From Prevotella sp. (GTDB lineage Bacteria > Bacteroidota > Bacteroidia > Bacteroidales > Bacteroidaceae), in NCBI GenBank assembly GCA_021204605.1, contig JAJPZD010000001.1:1-13477 (forward strand): a DNA stretch of 13,477 nt. Direction: 5' to 3'. Shown one piece after another: positions 7,954 to 13,477 of this stretch. A model generated the notes under the pieces. That model did not search any database. It saw nothing but the letters and a program-made list of their open reading frames with translations, and had not been told where the DNA came from. Positions within the stretch are counted from its first letter, which is position 1, and the number at the start of each line of letters is the position of its first letter. Position numbers and translations under genes: made by a program.

Positions 7954-8388
7954 ATGGCAAAGTGTTTATTTTCTGTCGTAATTCCGCTATACAATATGGC
8001 GGATACAATAAAGCGCACTATCAATAGTGCCCTAAACCAGACTTGTCAGGATTTTGAAATTATCGTAGTGGATGATGGGAGCAAAGATAACAGTGCTTCC
8101 ATTGCCCAAGAAATAGACGATAACAGAATAACAGTTATTCGGCAACCTAATGGCGGAGTGTCCGTGGCTCGCAACAATGGTATGGAGCATGCCAATGGAC
8201 AGTTCATCACATTTTTAGACGCAGACGATGAATATATGCCAGAACACCTTGAAACTCTTAAACGCCTTATTGACACGTATCCTGATTACAACGTCTATGC
8301 CACGTCTTACAAGTTAATTAAAGGCGGTTTACCAAAAATAAAAAATTTGCGTTTTAAGGATTACCAAGAATCTTGTAGGGGGGGGTAA
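7954..8388 (+). CDS. GT2-family glycosyltransferase, N-terminal fragment (frameshifted)
   Basis: This is the N-terminal 144 residues of a GT2-family glycosyltransferase, followed by its C-terminal part in another frame at 8409. The GT-A core is intact: FSVVIPLYN near residues 6-14, VVDDGSKDNS at about 34-43, GGVSVARNNG near 68-77, and the metal-binding DADDE just after 90. The frame ends at a TAA that directly follows a run of eight Gs (8378-8385), giving a tail of CRGG. One extra G, or two fewer, would join this frame to the downstream one without loss and produce a protein of about 295 residues, normal for this family. As written, the product lacks the acceptor half and is probably inactive. 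It could be the off phase of a phase-variable gene, a mutation, or a homopolymer sequencing error. Confidence 0.8.
   Translation: MAKCLFSVVIPLYNMADTIKRTINSALNQTCQDFEIIVVDDGSKDNSASIAQEIDDNRITVIRQPNGGVSVARNNGMEHANGQFITFLDADDEYMPEHLETLKRLIDTYPDYNVYATSYKLIKGGLPKIKNLRFKDYQESCRGG
8378..8385 (+). repeat. Poly-G tract (G8) at the break in the GT2 gene
   Basis: Eight Gs are followed by TAATTTC. The GT2 frame changes exactly here: upstream codons lie in one frame, and clear GT2 C-terminal sequence continues in another. Nine or six Gs restores a single open frame. Confidence 0.82.
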
Positions 8389-8408
8389 TTTCAAGCTATT
8401 TTCACACT

Positions 8409-8840
8409 GTGGCAAGCAAACACAACCCTATCAACATTTGTACAATAGCAATAAGACGCACTGCCGTGGGGGAAATCCGTTTCCCTGTGGGTGTGAAATC
8501 TGGCGAAGACTTGTATTTTTTAGCACGTCTCATGATAGACAACAAAATGGTGCTTTCAACAAGACCAACATACATATATCATAACTCAGTGAAAGTGATA
8601 AAACGCCTATCAGGAACACACGAAAAGCAGGATGAATGTTTTGACAGCCTTCTCAAACTTGACTGCAAGGACAAATACTTGCGCCATTATGTTGCACTTT
8701 GGCACACATGGAGAGTCGTGGGTGGGATACGAAGAAAAGACCCTAAAACCATCATTTATCACTTCTGGCGTAGTCTGCAAATACGACCTTTCCAAACAAA
8801 AATATTCACTGCCATGCTCTCAGCTTTAATATGGGGTTAA
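8409..8840 (+). CDS. GT2-family glycosyltransferase, C-terminal fragment
   Basis: This is the C-terminal part of the gene that begins at 7954. The frame is open upstream to the poly-G tract, so the GTG at 8409 is only a nominal start. The joined sequence would run GVISSYF and then the listed product. FPVGVKSGEDLYF, near residues 24-36 of this fragment, carries the acidic ED pair typical of the acceptor side of GT2 enzymes. The last codons (LQIRPFQTKIFTAMLS) recur as remnants before 11101 and 12901, so this gene supplies the best-preserved version of the repeated 3' end. Without a frame correction this segment is unlikely to be translated as a functional enzyme. Confidence 0.72.
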   Translation: MASKHNPINICTIAIRRTAVGEIRFPVGVKSGEDLYFLARLMIDNKMVLSTRPTYIYHNSVKVIKRLSGTHEKQDECFDSLLKLDCKDKYLRHYVALWHTWRVVGGIRRKDPKTIIYHFWRSLQIRPFQTKIFTAMLSALIWG

Positions 8841-8880
8841 GAGTTGAAAAGGTCATATATAAGCACCTCACTGTGAACAA
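8803..8880 (+). repeat. 78-bp direct repeat, copy 1 (GT2 3' end plus downstream sequence)
   Basis: This copy includes the last 12 codons and stop of the intact GT2 3' end, plus 40 nt beyond the stop. By eye about 70 of 78 bases match each of the other two copies. The non-coding part after the stop is better conserved than the coding part. Homology to copy 3 extends upstream to 8718 within the gene. Confidence 0.9.
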
Positions 8881-9031
8881 AACTTCTCCTGCAATCGCCA
8901 ATAAATCAACATATAAGCACATTAAATAGTTGTGGTGTAGGTTTCGAGTAAATATGGCAAAAGTATTGGTGGAATTTTCTAAAAAATAATACATATTCGG
9001 ATTTGTTATCAGTATTCTGAATGAGAGCGAA

Positions 9032-10096
9032 CTATATTATACTTTGTATTTCGTTCCAATAGAAAAAGGCTTCTATATTTGTCTTTTTCAGTTTATTCAA
9101 TTTTGTTGACAAAGGAGAATGTATCACGGAGTCTGCCAATAAACTGATTTCCTCTGGATTATAATGCTTCACATCTGTAATGCCTTTTCTGATAAGACGC
9201 GACAGATAAGCAGCCTTTGATGCATTTACAATAGCACTTTCAAGAGTATATATCTCACTATGGATGTATCCTCTTACTCTTTTTATGCCATCTTGCAGCA
9301 TCTTGAACTCGTCTGGATTGTCTTGTCCTCGAAGAACTATGCAAGAGGCTGTCTCATAAATATCATCCAATACTGCCCGAATATTTTCGGATGGCATACC
9401 ACGATATTGTAGTTCAACCGCAGCAAACTTTCTGAAAGTCTCAACTGTTGTTGAAATATCCGTCACGATATCGAATAATGATGCTATGTCAAACAATTGC
9501 TTGCAGATTTCCATTGAACAGTTTTTCTCTCCTTTGAAAAATGGGATGCCTGTTGTATGAGGGGCAAAAGCTGTTAGTTTATCACCCAACAAATCCTCTT
9601 TACTTGGTAGTTTTACAAAATATGGCTCACCATCCATTTTAAGTAAACGGCTCTGTATAGGCAACTCCACAATGTTGGTGTAATGGGCATCCTCAAACAA
9701 CACATCCAACAGTATCTTATCTTGCCTTTCTCCTTTTGTATAAGCCACAGTGTAAAAGAATTTGGCGTGTTGTTTTGGAACATCAGTGCGGGAAATCCGA
9801 TTTATCAACTTTACTTCAGAAAAGCCATACTCTGCTGAATATTTCTCAAGATAATCCTCAATCCTTGTTCCTGGCGGGCAGATTATGTCAATGTCAATTG
9901 ACAATCGTTTCTCTGTATTAAGGTGCAACATAAGCGATGATCCGCCCTTAAAAAGAAATGGACAACCAGAACGTACTAAAGCCTCCAATAATGAGAAAGC
10001 ATGTATAGTTTTTTCTACAAGAGCAATGTCTCGAATTTTATTTTCCTTCGCTACTCGTTCTATCCAATTCAAAGTTCTGCTGTCTGGATGTATCAT
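9032..10096 (-). CDS. AbiEii/AbiGii-family nucleotidyltransferase toxin
   Basis: This 354-residue protein matches the AbiEii toxin family, a DNA polymerase beta-like nucleotidyltransferase. FKGGSSL at residues 49-55 carries the nucleotide-binding GGS motif. SIDIDI at 66-71 gives the paired metal-binding aspartates (Asp68, Asp70). LLDVLFED (129-136) offers the next acidic residue (Asp131), and KEDLLGDKLTAF (166-177) fits the family's downstream motif. Related toxins stop growth, and the related MenT toxins transfer nucleotides to tRNA; the target here is unknown. The ATG overlaps the stop of the upstream partner in an ATGA, so the two are translated together. This order, antitoxin then toxin, is that of AbiE systems, which give abortive protection against phage. 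The module lies between copies 1 and 2 of the direct repeat. Confidence 0.87.
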   Translation of the reverse strand: MIHPDSRTLNWIERVAKENKIRDIALVEKTIHAFSLLEALVRSGCPFLFKGGSSLMLHLNTEKRLSIDIDIICPPGTRIEDYLEKYSAEYGFSEVKLINRISRTDVPKQHAKFFYTVAYTKGERQDKILLDVLFEDAHYTNIVELPIQSRLLKMDGEPYFVKLPSKEDLLGDKLTAFAPHTTGIPFFKGEKNCSMEICKQLFDIASLFDIVTDISTTVETFRKFAAVELQYRGMPSENIRAVLDDIYETASCIVLRGQDNPDEFKMLQDGIKRVRGYIHSEIYTLESAIVNASKAAYLSRLIRKGITDVKHYNPEEISLLADSVIHSPLSTKLNKLKKTNIEAFFYWNEIQSII

Positions 10097-10821
10097 ATCT
10101 GGATAGCTTTTAGGATTTGTAATACTTTGTCTTTTCTATTACGGCGAGAGGCGTATCTTAAAAGGCGTGTCTGTTTTATTCTGTAATCGGAAAAGGCATT
10201 TGAGTATATCGTAAAAAGCTCGTTTCCTTGAAGGTGTTGCAATTCCTTATCCGCAACAGCATCAACAAGCATCTTCTCCAACATCGGAGTCGGACAGTCA
10301 TCGATTATCTTTATTGGAGCTTCTTTAACCAATGGTCGGATGATAATTGTTTCATTATTGCCGATATATCGGTCGCAGTCGTCTTTTGTCGGATTCAACA
10401 AAATGGGCATATTCAATTTAACTGATTGCAATGCCATGAAAACAGATTCCATAGCAACTCTTTCAACATCAACCAAAGTCATGTTTACTGCAGGGACATG
10501 CTGCATCATTGGAGTGAGCACAGATGACTGCCAAATGCAATAATCAATGAATGGGAATTTTTGCTTGATATGACTATTAAGCAAAAGCATAAAATCATTG
10601 GGCTTATAGAAGAACTCCTTATTCATTTTCTTATTAATCTTATATGTACCATGTGCTATCCTGACAATCTTATCTTCCGCCATCATCCTTTCCAACATAA
10701 CCGCAACAGAACCTTTTGAAATTTTGTTTGTATCGCAGCATAGTCCATTCAGAATATCCTTTCGTGTGAATATTCCATTCTGTTTCGTTGCAATATCTAT
10801 AATTTGATTTGCTATTGTCAT
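10093..10821 (-). CDS. AbiEi-like antitoxin / transcriptional regulator
   Basis: This 242-residue protein is encoded immediately upstream of the AbiEii toxin, with a four-base overlap. The frame extends to a TTG at 10866, but the ATG at 10821 (MTIANQIIDIA) is preferred: the upstream stretch overlaps the predicted promoter, and the domain begins at this methionine. Residues 1-60 look like a winged helix, with GIFTRKDI, a GSVAVMLERMM helix and a GTYKIN wing, as in AbiEi antitoxins. The remainder resembles the C-terminal domain that neutralises the toxin. In known AbiE systems the antitoxin also binds inverted repeats at its own promoter; a GGCAAA/TTTGCC pair lies just upstream at 10862-10884. 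The call rests on fold-like features plus the gene pair. The sequence is divergent from classical AbiEi. Confidence 0.75.
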   Translation of the reverse strand: MTIANQIIDIATKQNGIFTRKDILNGLCCDTNKISKGSVAVMLERMMAEDKIVRIAHGTYKINKKMNKEFFYKPNDFMLLLNSHIKQKFPFIDYCIWQSSVLTPMMQHVPAVNMTLVDVERVAMESVFMALQSVKLNMPILLNPTKDDCDRYIGNNETIIIRPLVKEAPIKIIDDCPTPMLEKMLVDAVADKELQHLQGNELFTIYSNAFSDYRIKQTRLLRYASRRNRKDKVLQILKAIQI

Positions 10822-10843
10822 TGCTTTTTTGTTCTTTTCAATG

Positions 10844-10884
10844 CAAAAGTATAACAAAATCGGCAAACAATAGCAATATTTGCC
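10844..10884 (-). promoter_or_regulatory. abiE promoter and candidate AbiEi operator
   Basis: On the minus strand, TACTTTTG (10844-10851) fits the -7 consensus about 22 nt before the ATG at 10821. An inverted repeat GGCAAA (10862-10867) and TTTGCC (10879-10884), separated by 11 nt, lies just upstream where a -33 element would be. Autoregulation through such a repeat is known for AbiEi proteins; binding here is inferred. Confidence 0.45.
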
Positions 10885-11065
10885 AAAAATATTATATTAC
10901 CCGATTGAAATATCTGCTTTACCGAGTCAACTAATACATTTACATTACGAAATTTTTTTTAACCTCTTATTGTCGATATTTCATTTGTTAATCTACACTA
11001 TTATTATCTTGTAGAGTGTATTTTTGGATCATATTTTGGCAGACACATTTGTGAAAATAGCAAAA

Positions 11066-11143
11066 TATTCACAGTAATGCTCTCGGCTTTAATTCGGGGT
11101 TAAGAGTTGAAAAGGTCATATATAAGCACCTCGCTGTGAACAA
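11066..11143 (+). repeat. 78-bp direct repeat, copy 2 (GT2 3'-end remnant)
   Basis: In the GT2 frame this reads KIFTVMLSALIRG followed by TAA at 11101-11103, matching the end of the GT2 gene at 8840, with no gene body upstream. The downstream non-coding part is nearly identical to copies 1 and 3. TTCACAG near the start and CTGTGAA near the end form a 7-bp inverted pair. Similarity to copy 3 continues beyond the unit to 11177. Confidence 0.88.
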
Positions 11144-11180
11144 GACCGCAAAAACGTCAAAATCCTGAAATTATCTCACT

Positions 11181-11281
11181 TTTCCTGTTTTCGTCATTGC
11201 TTTACCCAAAATTTATTCAAAAATTCCTCATCACAGATACTTGTATTGCCGATTCATATATTATGTGGCGAAAACAGGAAA
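11181..11281. repeat. Small element bounded by 13-bp inverted repeats
   Basis: TTTCCTGTTTTCG (11181-11193) and CGAAAACAGGAAA (11269-11281) are perfect reverse complements 75 nt apart. The interior (CCCAAAATTTATTCAAAA and a GATTC stretch) recurs at 12635-12797, where the arms pair imperfectly and extra sequence is inserted. It could be a small mobile-element remnant or a structured RNA. Confidence 0.55.
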
Positions 11282-11308
11282 TGAAAAACAATGATTTTTG
11301 AACTGAAA

Positions 11309-11340
11309 TTTGAATTGTTTGAAATAAATAAGTAATTTAG
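11309..11340 (+). promoter_or_regulatory. Candidate promoter of the YhcG gene
   Basis: TTTG at 11309-11312 is followed after 20 nt by TAATTTAG (11333-11340), one mismatch from TAnnTTTG. The ATG at 11362 would follow a leader of about 15 nt. Confidence 0.45.
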
Positions 11341-11361
11341 CAACAAATTTAAAATGCAAGA

Positions 11362-11730
11362 ATGGCTGTAAAAAATTATGAGACAATAATGATGAATGGG
11401 GATAAAAATAATCAAGAACAGGCATACGTTGTTCATAGTCACGATATCAATTTGGATAAAGAATATATGCTTTGGTTAGACGAATTGGGAAATCGCTATG
11501 AGAAAGCATGTAATAGGACTATGGTCAAGGTTAACGGAGAAAAACTATTATGGAATTGGCAAACAGGTCGTGATCTTGTGATTCGTAAGGCAGAAGAAAA
11601 GTGGGGTACAGGATTGGTTGAGCAGTTGAGCCTCGATTTGCGAAACAGGTATCCAGGGGAAAAAGGATTTGGGTCAGCAAATTTATGGGCTATGAAACGA
11701 TGGTATCTTTTTTATTCCCAAAAAACTTGA
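11362..11730 (+). CDS. DUF1016/YhcG-family protein, N-terminal fragment (frameshifted)
   Basis: This is the N-terminal 122 residues of a DUF1016 (YhcG-like) protein. The segment from LLWNWQTGRDLV through EKWGTGLVEQLSLDLR and then FGSANLWAMKRWYLFY matches the family's N-terminal domain in order and spacing. The frame ends at a TGA directly after a six-A run (11720-11725). Removing one A continues cleanly into KLEQPVQELLTIDS of the next frame. The joined protein, about 410 residues, has the full family layout, so this is one gene broken by a single-base change or a sequencing error. Alone, this half lacks the nuclease domain. It sits downstream of repeat copy 2 and has its own promoter candidate. 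Family members are frequent in defence islands and near restriction systems. Confidence 0.8.
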   Translation: MAVKNYETIMMNGDKNNQEQAYVVHSHDINLDKEYMLWLDELGNRYEKACNRTMVKVNGEKLLWNWQTGRDLVIRKAEEKWGTGLVEQLSLDLRNRYPGEKGFGSANLWAMKRWYLFYSQKT

Positions 11731-11746
11731 ACAACCTGTTCAAGAA

Positions 11747-12592
11747 TTGCTTACCATTGATAGTCAGACTTTTATAAAGCAAGAGACGTCACGTATATTA
11801 ATTCATGAAACGAATGTAACAGAGGGCATTCCTTTTCCAGAAAAGTTTGCATACGTACCTTGGGGACATCATGTGGAAATTATAAAGAAGTGCAAATCAG
11901 TGGAAGAAGCTCTGTTTTATTTGTGTAAGATAATAGAACATGGCTGGAGCCGGAATGAATTGCAACGTTATTTGAAGGCAGATTTATATCATACGCAAGG
12001 AGGCGCATTGAGCAATTTTTCCGAGATTTTACCTTTCCAACAAGCAGGATTAGCACAAGAAATGACAAAGGAGAACTATGATTTTGGATTCCTTACATTA
12101 CCACAAGATTATAAGGAAATTCAATTAGAAAATGCTCTGTGCGAACAGATGACACGCTTCCTTTTGGAATTAGGTACAGGATTTGCCTTTGTCGGAAGAC
12201 AAAAGGAATTAGTAATTGCGGGTCATTCACGTCGTATTGATTTATTATTTTACCACATACATTTACGTTGCTACGTAGTGATAGAGTTGAAAACCGTTGC
12301 ATTTCAACCAGAATTTGCAGGTAAGATAAATTTCTATGTCAGTGCTGTTGATGATTTACTGAAAAAAGGCAGCGATAATCCTACCATCGGACTTCTTATT
12401 TGCAGTGATATGAATAGTACAGAAGTACAATATGCGTTCCGTGGAGTTAACTCTCCTATAGGAGTGTCAACCTATTCAGATGTCCAAATAGAAGAGATTA
12501 AGAAATTGCTCCCTACTGTGGAACAACTGCAAGAACGCATTAAGTTGCTCGAAAATGAATTACAGACACATTTGCTTCATAATTCCAAATAA
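11747..12592 (+). CDS. DUF1016/YhcG PD-(D/E)XK nuclease domain, C-terminal fragment
   Basis: This is the C-terminal 281 residues of the same DUF1016 protein. The nominal start at 11747 is a TTG; the homologous frame really begins at the A-run near 11723, so this is a continuation and not an independent gene. VPWGHHVEII (37-46) and NGWSR-type HGWSRNELQ (65-73) precede the nuclease. The catalytic PD-(D/E)XK signature is RIDLLFYH (Asp165), then VIELK (Glu180, Lys182). LLELGTGFAFVGRQ (139-152) and NPTIGLLICS are also strongly conserved. The last 30 residues form a predicted coiled coil. The active site appears complete, so the nuclease half could be functional if translated. It is a predicted DNA nuclease with a likely anti-phage or restriction-linked role. 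Confidence 0.83.
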   Translation: MLTIDSQTFIKQETSRILIHETNVTEGIPFPEKFAYVPWGHHVEIIKKCKSVEEALFYLCKIIEHGWSRNELQRYLKADLYHTQGGALSNFSEILPFQQAGLAQEMTKENYDFGFLTLPQDYKEIQLENALCEQMTRFLLELGTGFAFVGRQKELVIAGHSRRIDLLFYHIHLRCYVVIELKTVAFQPEFAGKINFYVSAVDDLLKKGSDNPTIGLLICSDMNSTEVQYAFRGVNSPIGVSTYSDVQIEEIKKLLPTVEQLQERIKLLENELQTHLLHNSK

Positions 12593-12634
12593 GTTAAGTG
12601 CTAAAACCCGTTGTTAAGATATGATATGCCCTCT

Positions 12635-12797
12635 TTTCCTGTTTTTGCCATTGCGCTTCCCAAAATTTATTCAAAAAATCCTCCAATAGCCACAACAATG
12701 GTCGTGGGTAAAAAATCGCTTGCATTACCCACATTAACTCAAAAATCCCTACCACATTGTAGTGTCGATTCTCAAATTAGGTGGCGAAGACAAGAAA
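12635..12797. repeat. Diverged longer relative of the 11181-11281 element
   Basis: The arms TTTCCTGTTTTTGCC (12635-12649) and GGCGAAGACAAGAAA (12783-12797) pair at 12 positions plus two G-U pairs. The left 45 nt and right 45 nt match the 11181-11281 copy. The middle has about 60 extra nt that include an 8-bp inverted repeat, GTGGGTAA (12704-12711) and TTACCCAC (12725-12732). Confidence 0.5.
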
Positions 12798-12903
12798 GAA
12801 AAACCATAAAACTTGCTTTTATCACCTCTGGCGAAGCCTGCAAATTCGGCCATTTCAAACGAAGATCTTCACTGCCATGCTCTCGACATTAATTCGGGGT
12901 TAA
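12781..12903 (+). pseudogene. GT2 glycosyltransferase 3'-end remnant
   Basis: A 40-codon stretch ending in TAA (12901-12903) aligns without gaps to the last 40 codons of the GT2 gene ending at 8840. It includes RSLQIRPFQTKIFTAMLS. The frame is closed by TAG immediately upstream (12778-12780), so only the gene's tail is present. It is a relic of a GT2 paralogue or of a duplicated 3' end. Confidence 0.85.
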
Positions 12904-12943
12904 GAGTTGAATAGGTCATATATAAGCACCTCGCTGTGAACAA
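12866..12943 (+). repeat. 78-bp direct repeat, copy 3
   Basis: It matches copies 1 and 2 at about 70 of 78 positions by eye and has the same stop-codon position. Similarity to copy 2 continues downstream through CTGAAATTATCTC (12965-12977). Confidence 0.9.
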
Positions 12944-12964
12944 GACCTCAAAATCATCAAAACC

Positions 12965-13001
12965 CTGAAATTATCTCCCTTTTTTATCGAGATAATTTCA
13001 G
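12965..13001. terminator. Strong 13-bp hairpin, possible terminator or boundary
   Basis: CTGAAATTATCTC (12965-12977) and GAGATAATTTCAG (12989-13001) form a perfect 13-pair stem with an 11-nt loop containing six Ts. It is the strongest hairpin noticed in the window. There is no long T-run after it on either strand, so terminator function is uncertain. The left arm also occurs after repeat copy 2, without the right arm. Confidence 0.45.
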
Positions 13002-13178
13002 CTTTCTTGCATAATTAGTCATAAAGTTCTCAGAAATGACATTTATCTCAAGAGATCCTGCACGCAAGCAAAATTGATTTTCAACGTATTATCAAATATC
13101 TTCGTAATGTTGCAACTGTTAGTTGATTCTATGTTCTTTCTAAGTTTCATAATTTTATAGGACACTAACATAAAATAT

Positions 13179-13209
13179 TTTGATATTTCGAAAAATCAAC
13201 CTATCTTTG
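13179..13209 (+). promoter_or_regulatory. Bacteroides-type promoter of the ATPase gene
   Basis: TTTG at 13179-13182 is followed after 19 nt by TATCTTTG at 13202-13209, an exact fit to the -33/-7 consensus. Transcription would start near 13216, about 20 nt before the ATG. Confidence 0.72.
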
Positions 13210-13236
13210 CAATATAAAGAATTTAGCGATATTAAG

Positions 13237-13477
13237 ATGAAGCACCTTATAATACGCAATGTAGGTCCTTTGAAAGAACTTGATATTGACCTGAAACGAA
13301 TAAATGTTATTATCGGTCCACAAGGCTCAGGAAAGAGTTGTGTACTGAAAATAGCATGTTATTGTAATTGGGTTGAAAAGAGAATTGAAATTGAACAGTC
13401 TGAAAATTATTTCAAGAAGGATGGTGTTTTCGAGCGGGAGTTAGTTAGATTCCATAAACTTGATAATTTCATAAATA
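13237..13477 (+). CDS. AAA/SMC-like P-loop ATPase, N-terminal part (3' end outside window)
   Basis: The first 80 residues of an ATPase run off the window. MKHLIIRNVGPLKELDIDL followed by INVIIGPQGSGKS is the typical opening of ABC/SMC-like AAA ATPases, with the Walker A motif GPQGSGKS at residues 27-34. These proteins include OLD-like and other defence-associated ATPases, and also non-defence DNA repair ATPases. The rest of the protein, where a nuclease or partner would be recognised, is not visible. The ATG at 13237 is preceded by a clean promoter. Its position directly after repeat copy 3 parallels the AbiE and YhcG modules after copies 1 and 2, which makes a defence role plausible but unproven. 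Confidence 0.78.
   Translation, partial: MKHLIIRNVGPLKELDIDLKRINVIIGPQGSGKSCVLKIACYCNWVEKRIEIEQSENYFKKDGVFERELVRFHKLDNFIN

Larger units (their letters stand above)
10822..11361. other. 540-nt non-coding region between abiE and the YhcG gene
   Basis: This stretch holds the abiE promoter and operator candidate (10844-10884), an AT-rich stretch with no visible gene (10885-11050), direct repeat copy 2 (11066-11143), a 13-bp inverted repeat pair (11181-11193 and 11269-11281), and a promoter candidate (11309-11340). No coding region longer than a remnant is supported. Confidence 0.6.
12593..13236. other. 644-nt non-coding region with repeats, hairpin and promoter
   Basis: After the YhcG stop this region holds the diverged relative of the 11181-11281 element (12635-12797), a GT2 3'-end remnant (12781-12903), direct repeat copy 3, a 13-bp hairpin (12965-13001) and the promoter of the ATPase gene (13179-13209). 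Between 13002 and 13178 nothing recognisable is seen. An open frame at 12611-12892 crosses the repeats but is probably not a gene. Confidence 0.6.

Noticed and set aside
8954..8989. Eleven-codon open frame starting MAKVLVEF
   Set aside because: Too short, with no recognisable signal or neighbour logic.
10822..10866. TTG-initiated extension of the AbiEi-like gene
   Set aside because: It would overlap the -7 promoter element, and the ATG at 10821 begins the winged-helix domain.
11720..11726. AAAAAAC as a programmed -1 ribosomal slip site in YhcG
   Set aside because: The heptamer is not in the required phase, and the shift needed is +1 (or -2), so a mutation or a sequencing error is more likely.
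12611..12892. 93-codon plus-strand open frame
   Set aside because: It crosses the small repeat element and then reads the GT2 remnant in the wrong frame, and the matching copy at 11181 does not keep the frame. The GT2 frame gives the better match, so it is treated as a shadow.
8841..13236. Integrase, transposase, tRNA target or CRISPR array in the repeat region
   Set aside because: None is visible on either strand. The repeats are only three, far apart and tied to the GT2 3' end.

Overview
The window looks like chromosomal DNA of a Bacteroidales bacterium (Bacteroides, Parabacteroides or a close relative). It is AT-rich. Its promoters fit the Bacteroides pattern of a -33 TTTG and a -7 TAnnTTTG. 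The gene content is that of a capsule or surface-polysaccharide locus running into a small defence cluster. Nothing in the sequence fixes the species.

Positions 1-6875 form a compact plus-strand block of polysaccharide genes: the end of a TupA-like ATP-grasp gene, an HlpA-like nucleotide-sugar transferase, two tandem paralogous radical SAM enzymes, a membrane-anchored deacetylase-like protein, a pyruvyltransferase-family protein and a GT2 glycosyltransferase. Several of these genes overlap by 1-44 nt. A clean internal Bacteroides promoter, with a 5' hairpin, precedes the pyruvyltransferase gene at 4870-4925. A fucosyltransferase-like gene lies on the minus strand (6957-7784). A further GT2 gene lies on the plus strand and is split by a frameshift in a poly-G tract (7954-8840).

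Three long poly-G tracts, all inside sugar-locus genes, are the most striking small-scale signal. They are G7 in the first radical SAM gene, G8 on the minus strand in the fucosyltransferase-like gene, and G8 at the break in the GT2 gene. All three are followed directly by TAA, so one phase of each tract ends translation at the tract. This looks like slipped-strand phase variation of surface glycans.

From about 8800 onward the window changes character. A 78-bp unit occurs three times in direct orientation (8803, 11066 and 12866). It consists of the last codons of a GT2 gene, its stop codon and about 40 nt of highly conserved non-coding sequence. Each copy is followed by a different defence-type module: a minus-strand AbiE toxin-antitoxin pair, a DUF1016/YhcG PD-(D/E)XK nuclease (split by a frameshift), and an AAA/SMC-like ATPase that runs off the window. 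This suggests that the 3' end of a capsule glycosyltransferase gene has served repeatedly as the entry point for small defence cassettes. No integrase, transposase, tRNA, rRNA or CRISPR array is visible.
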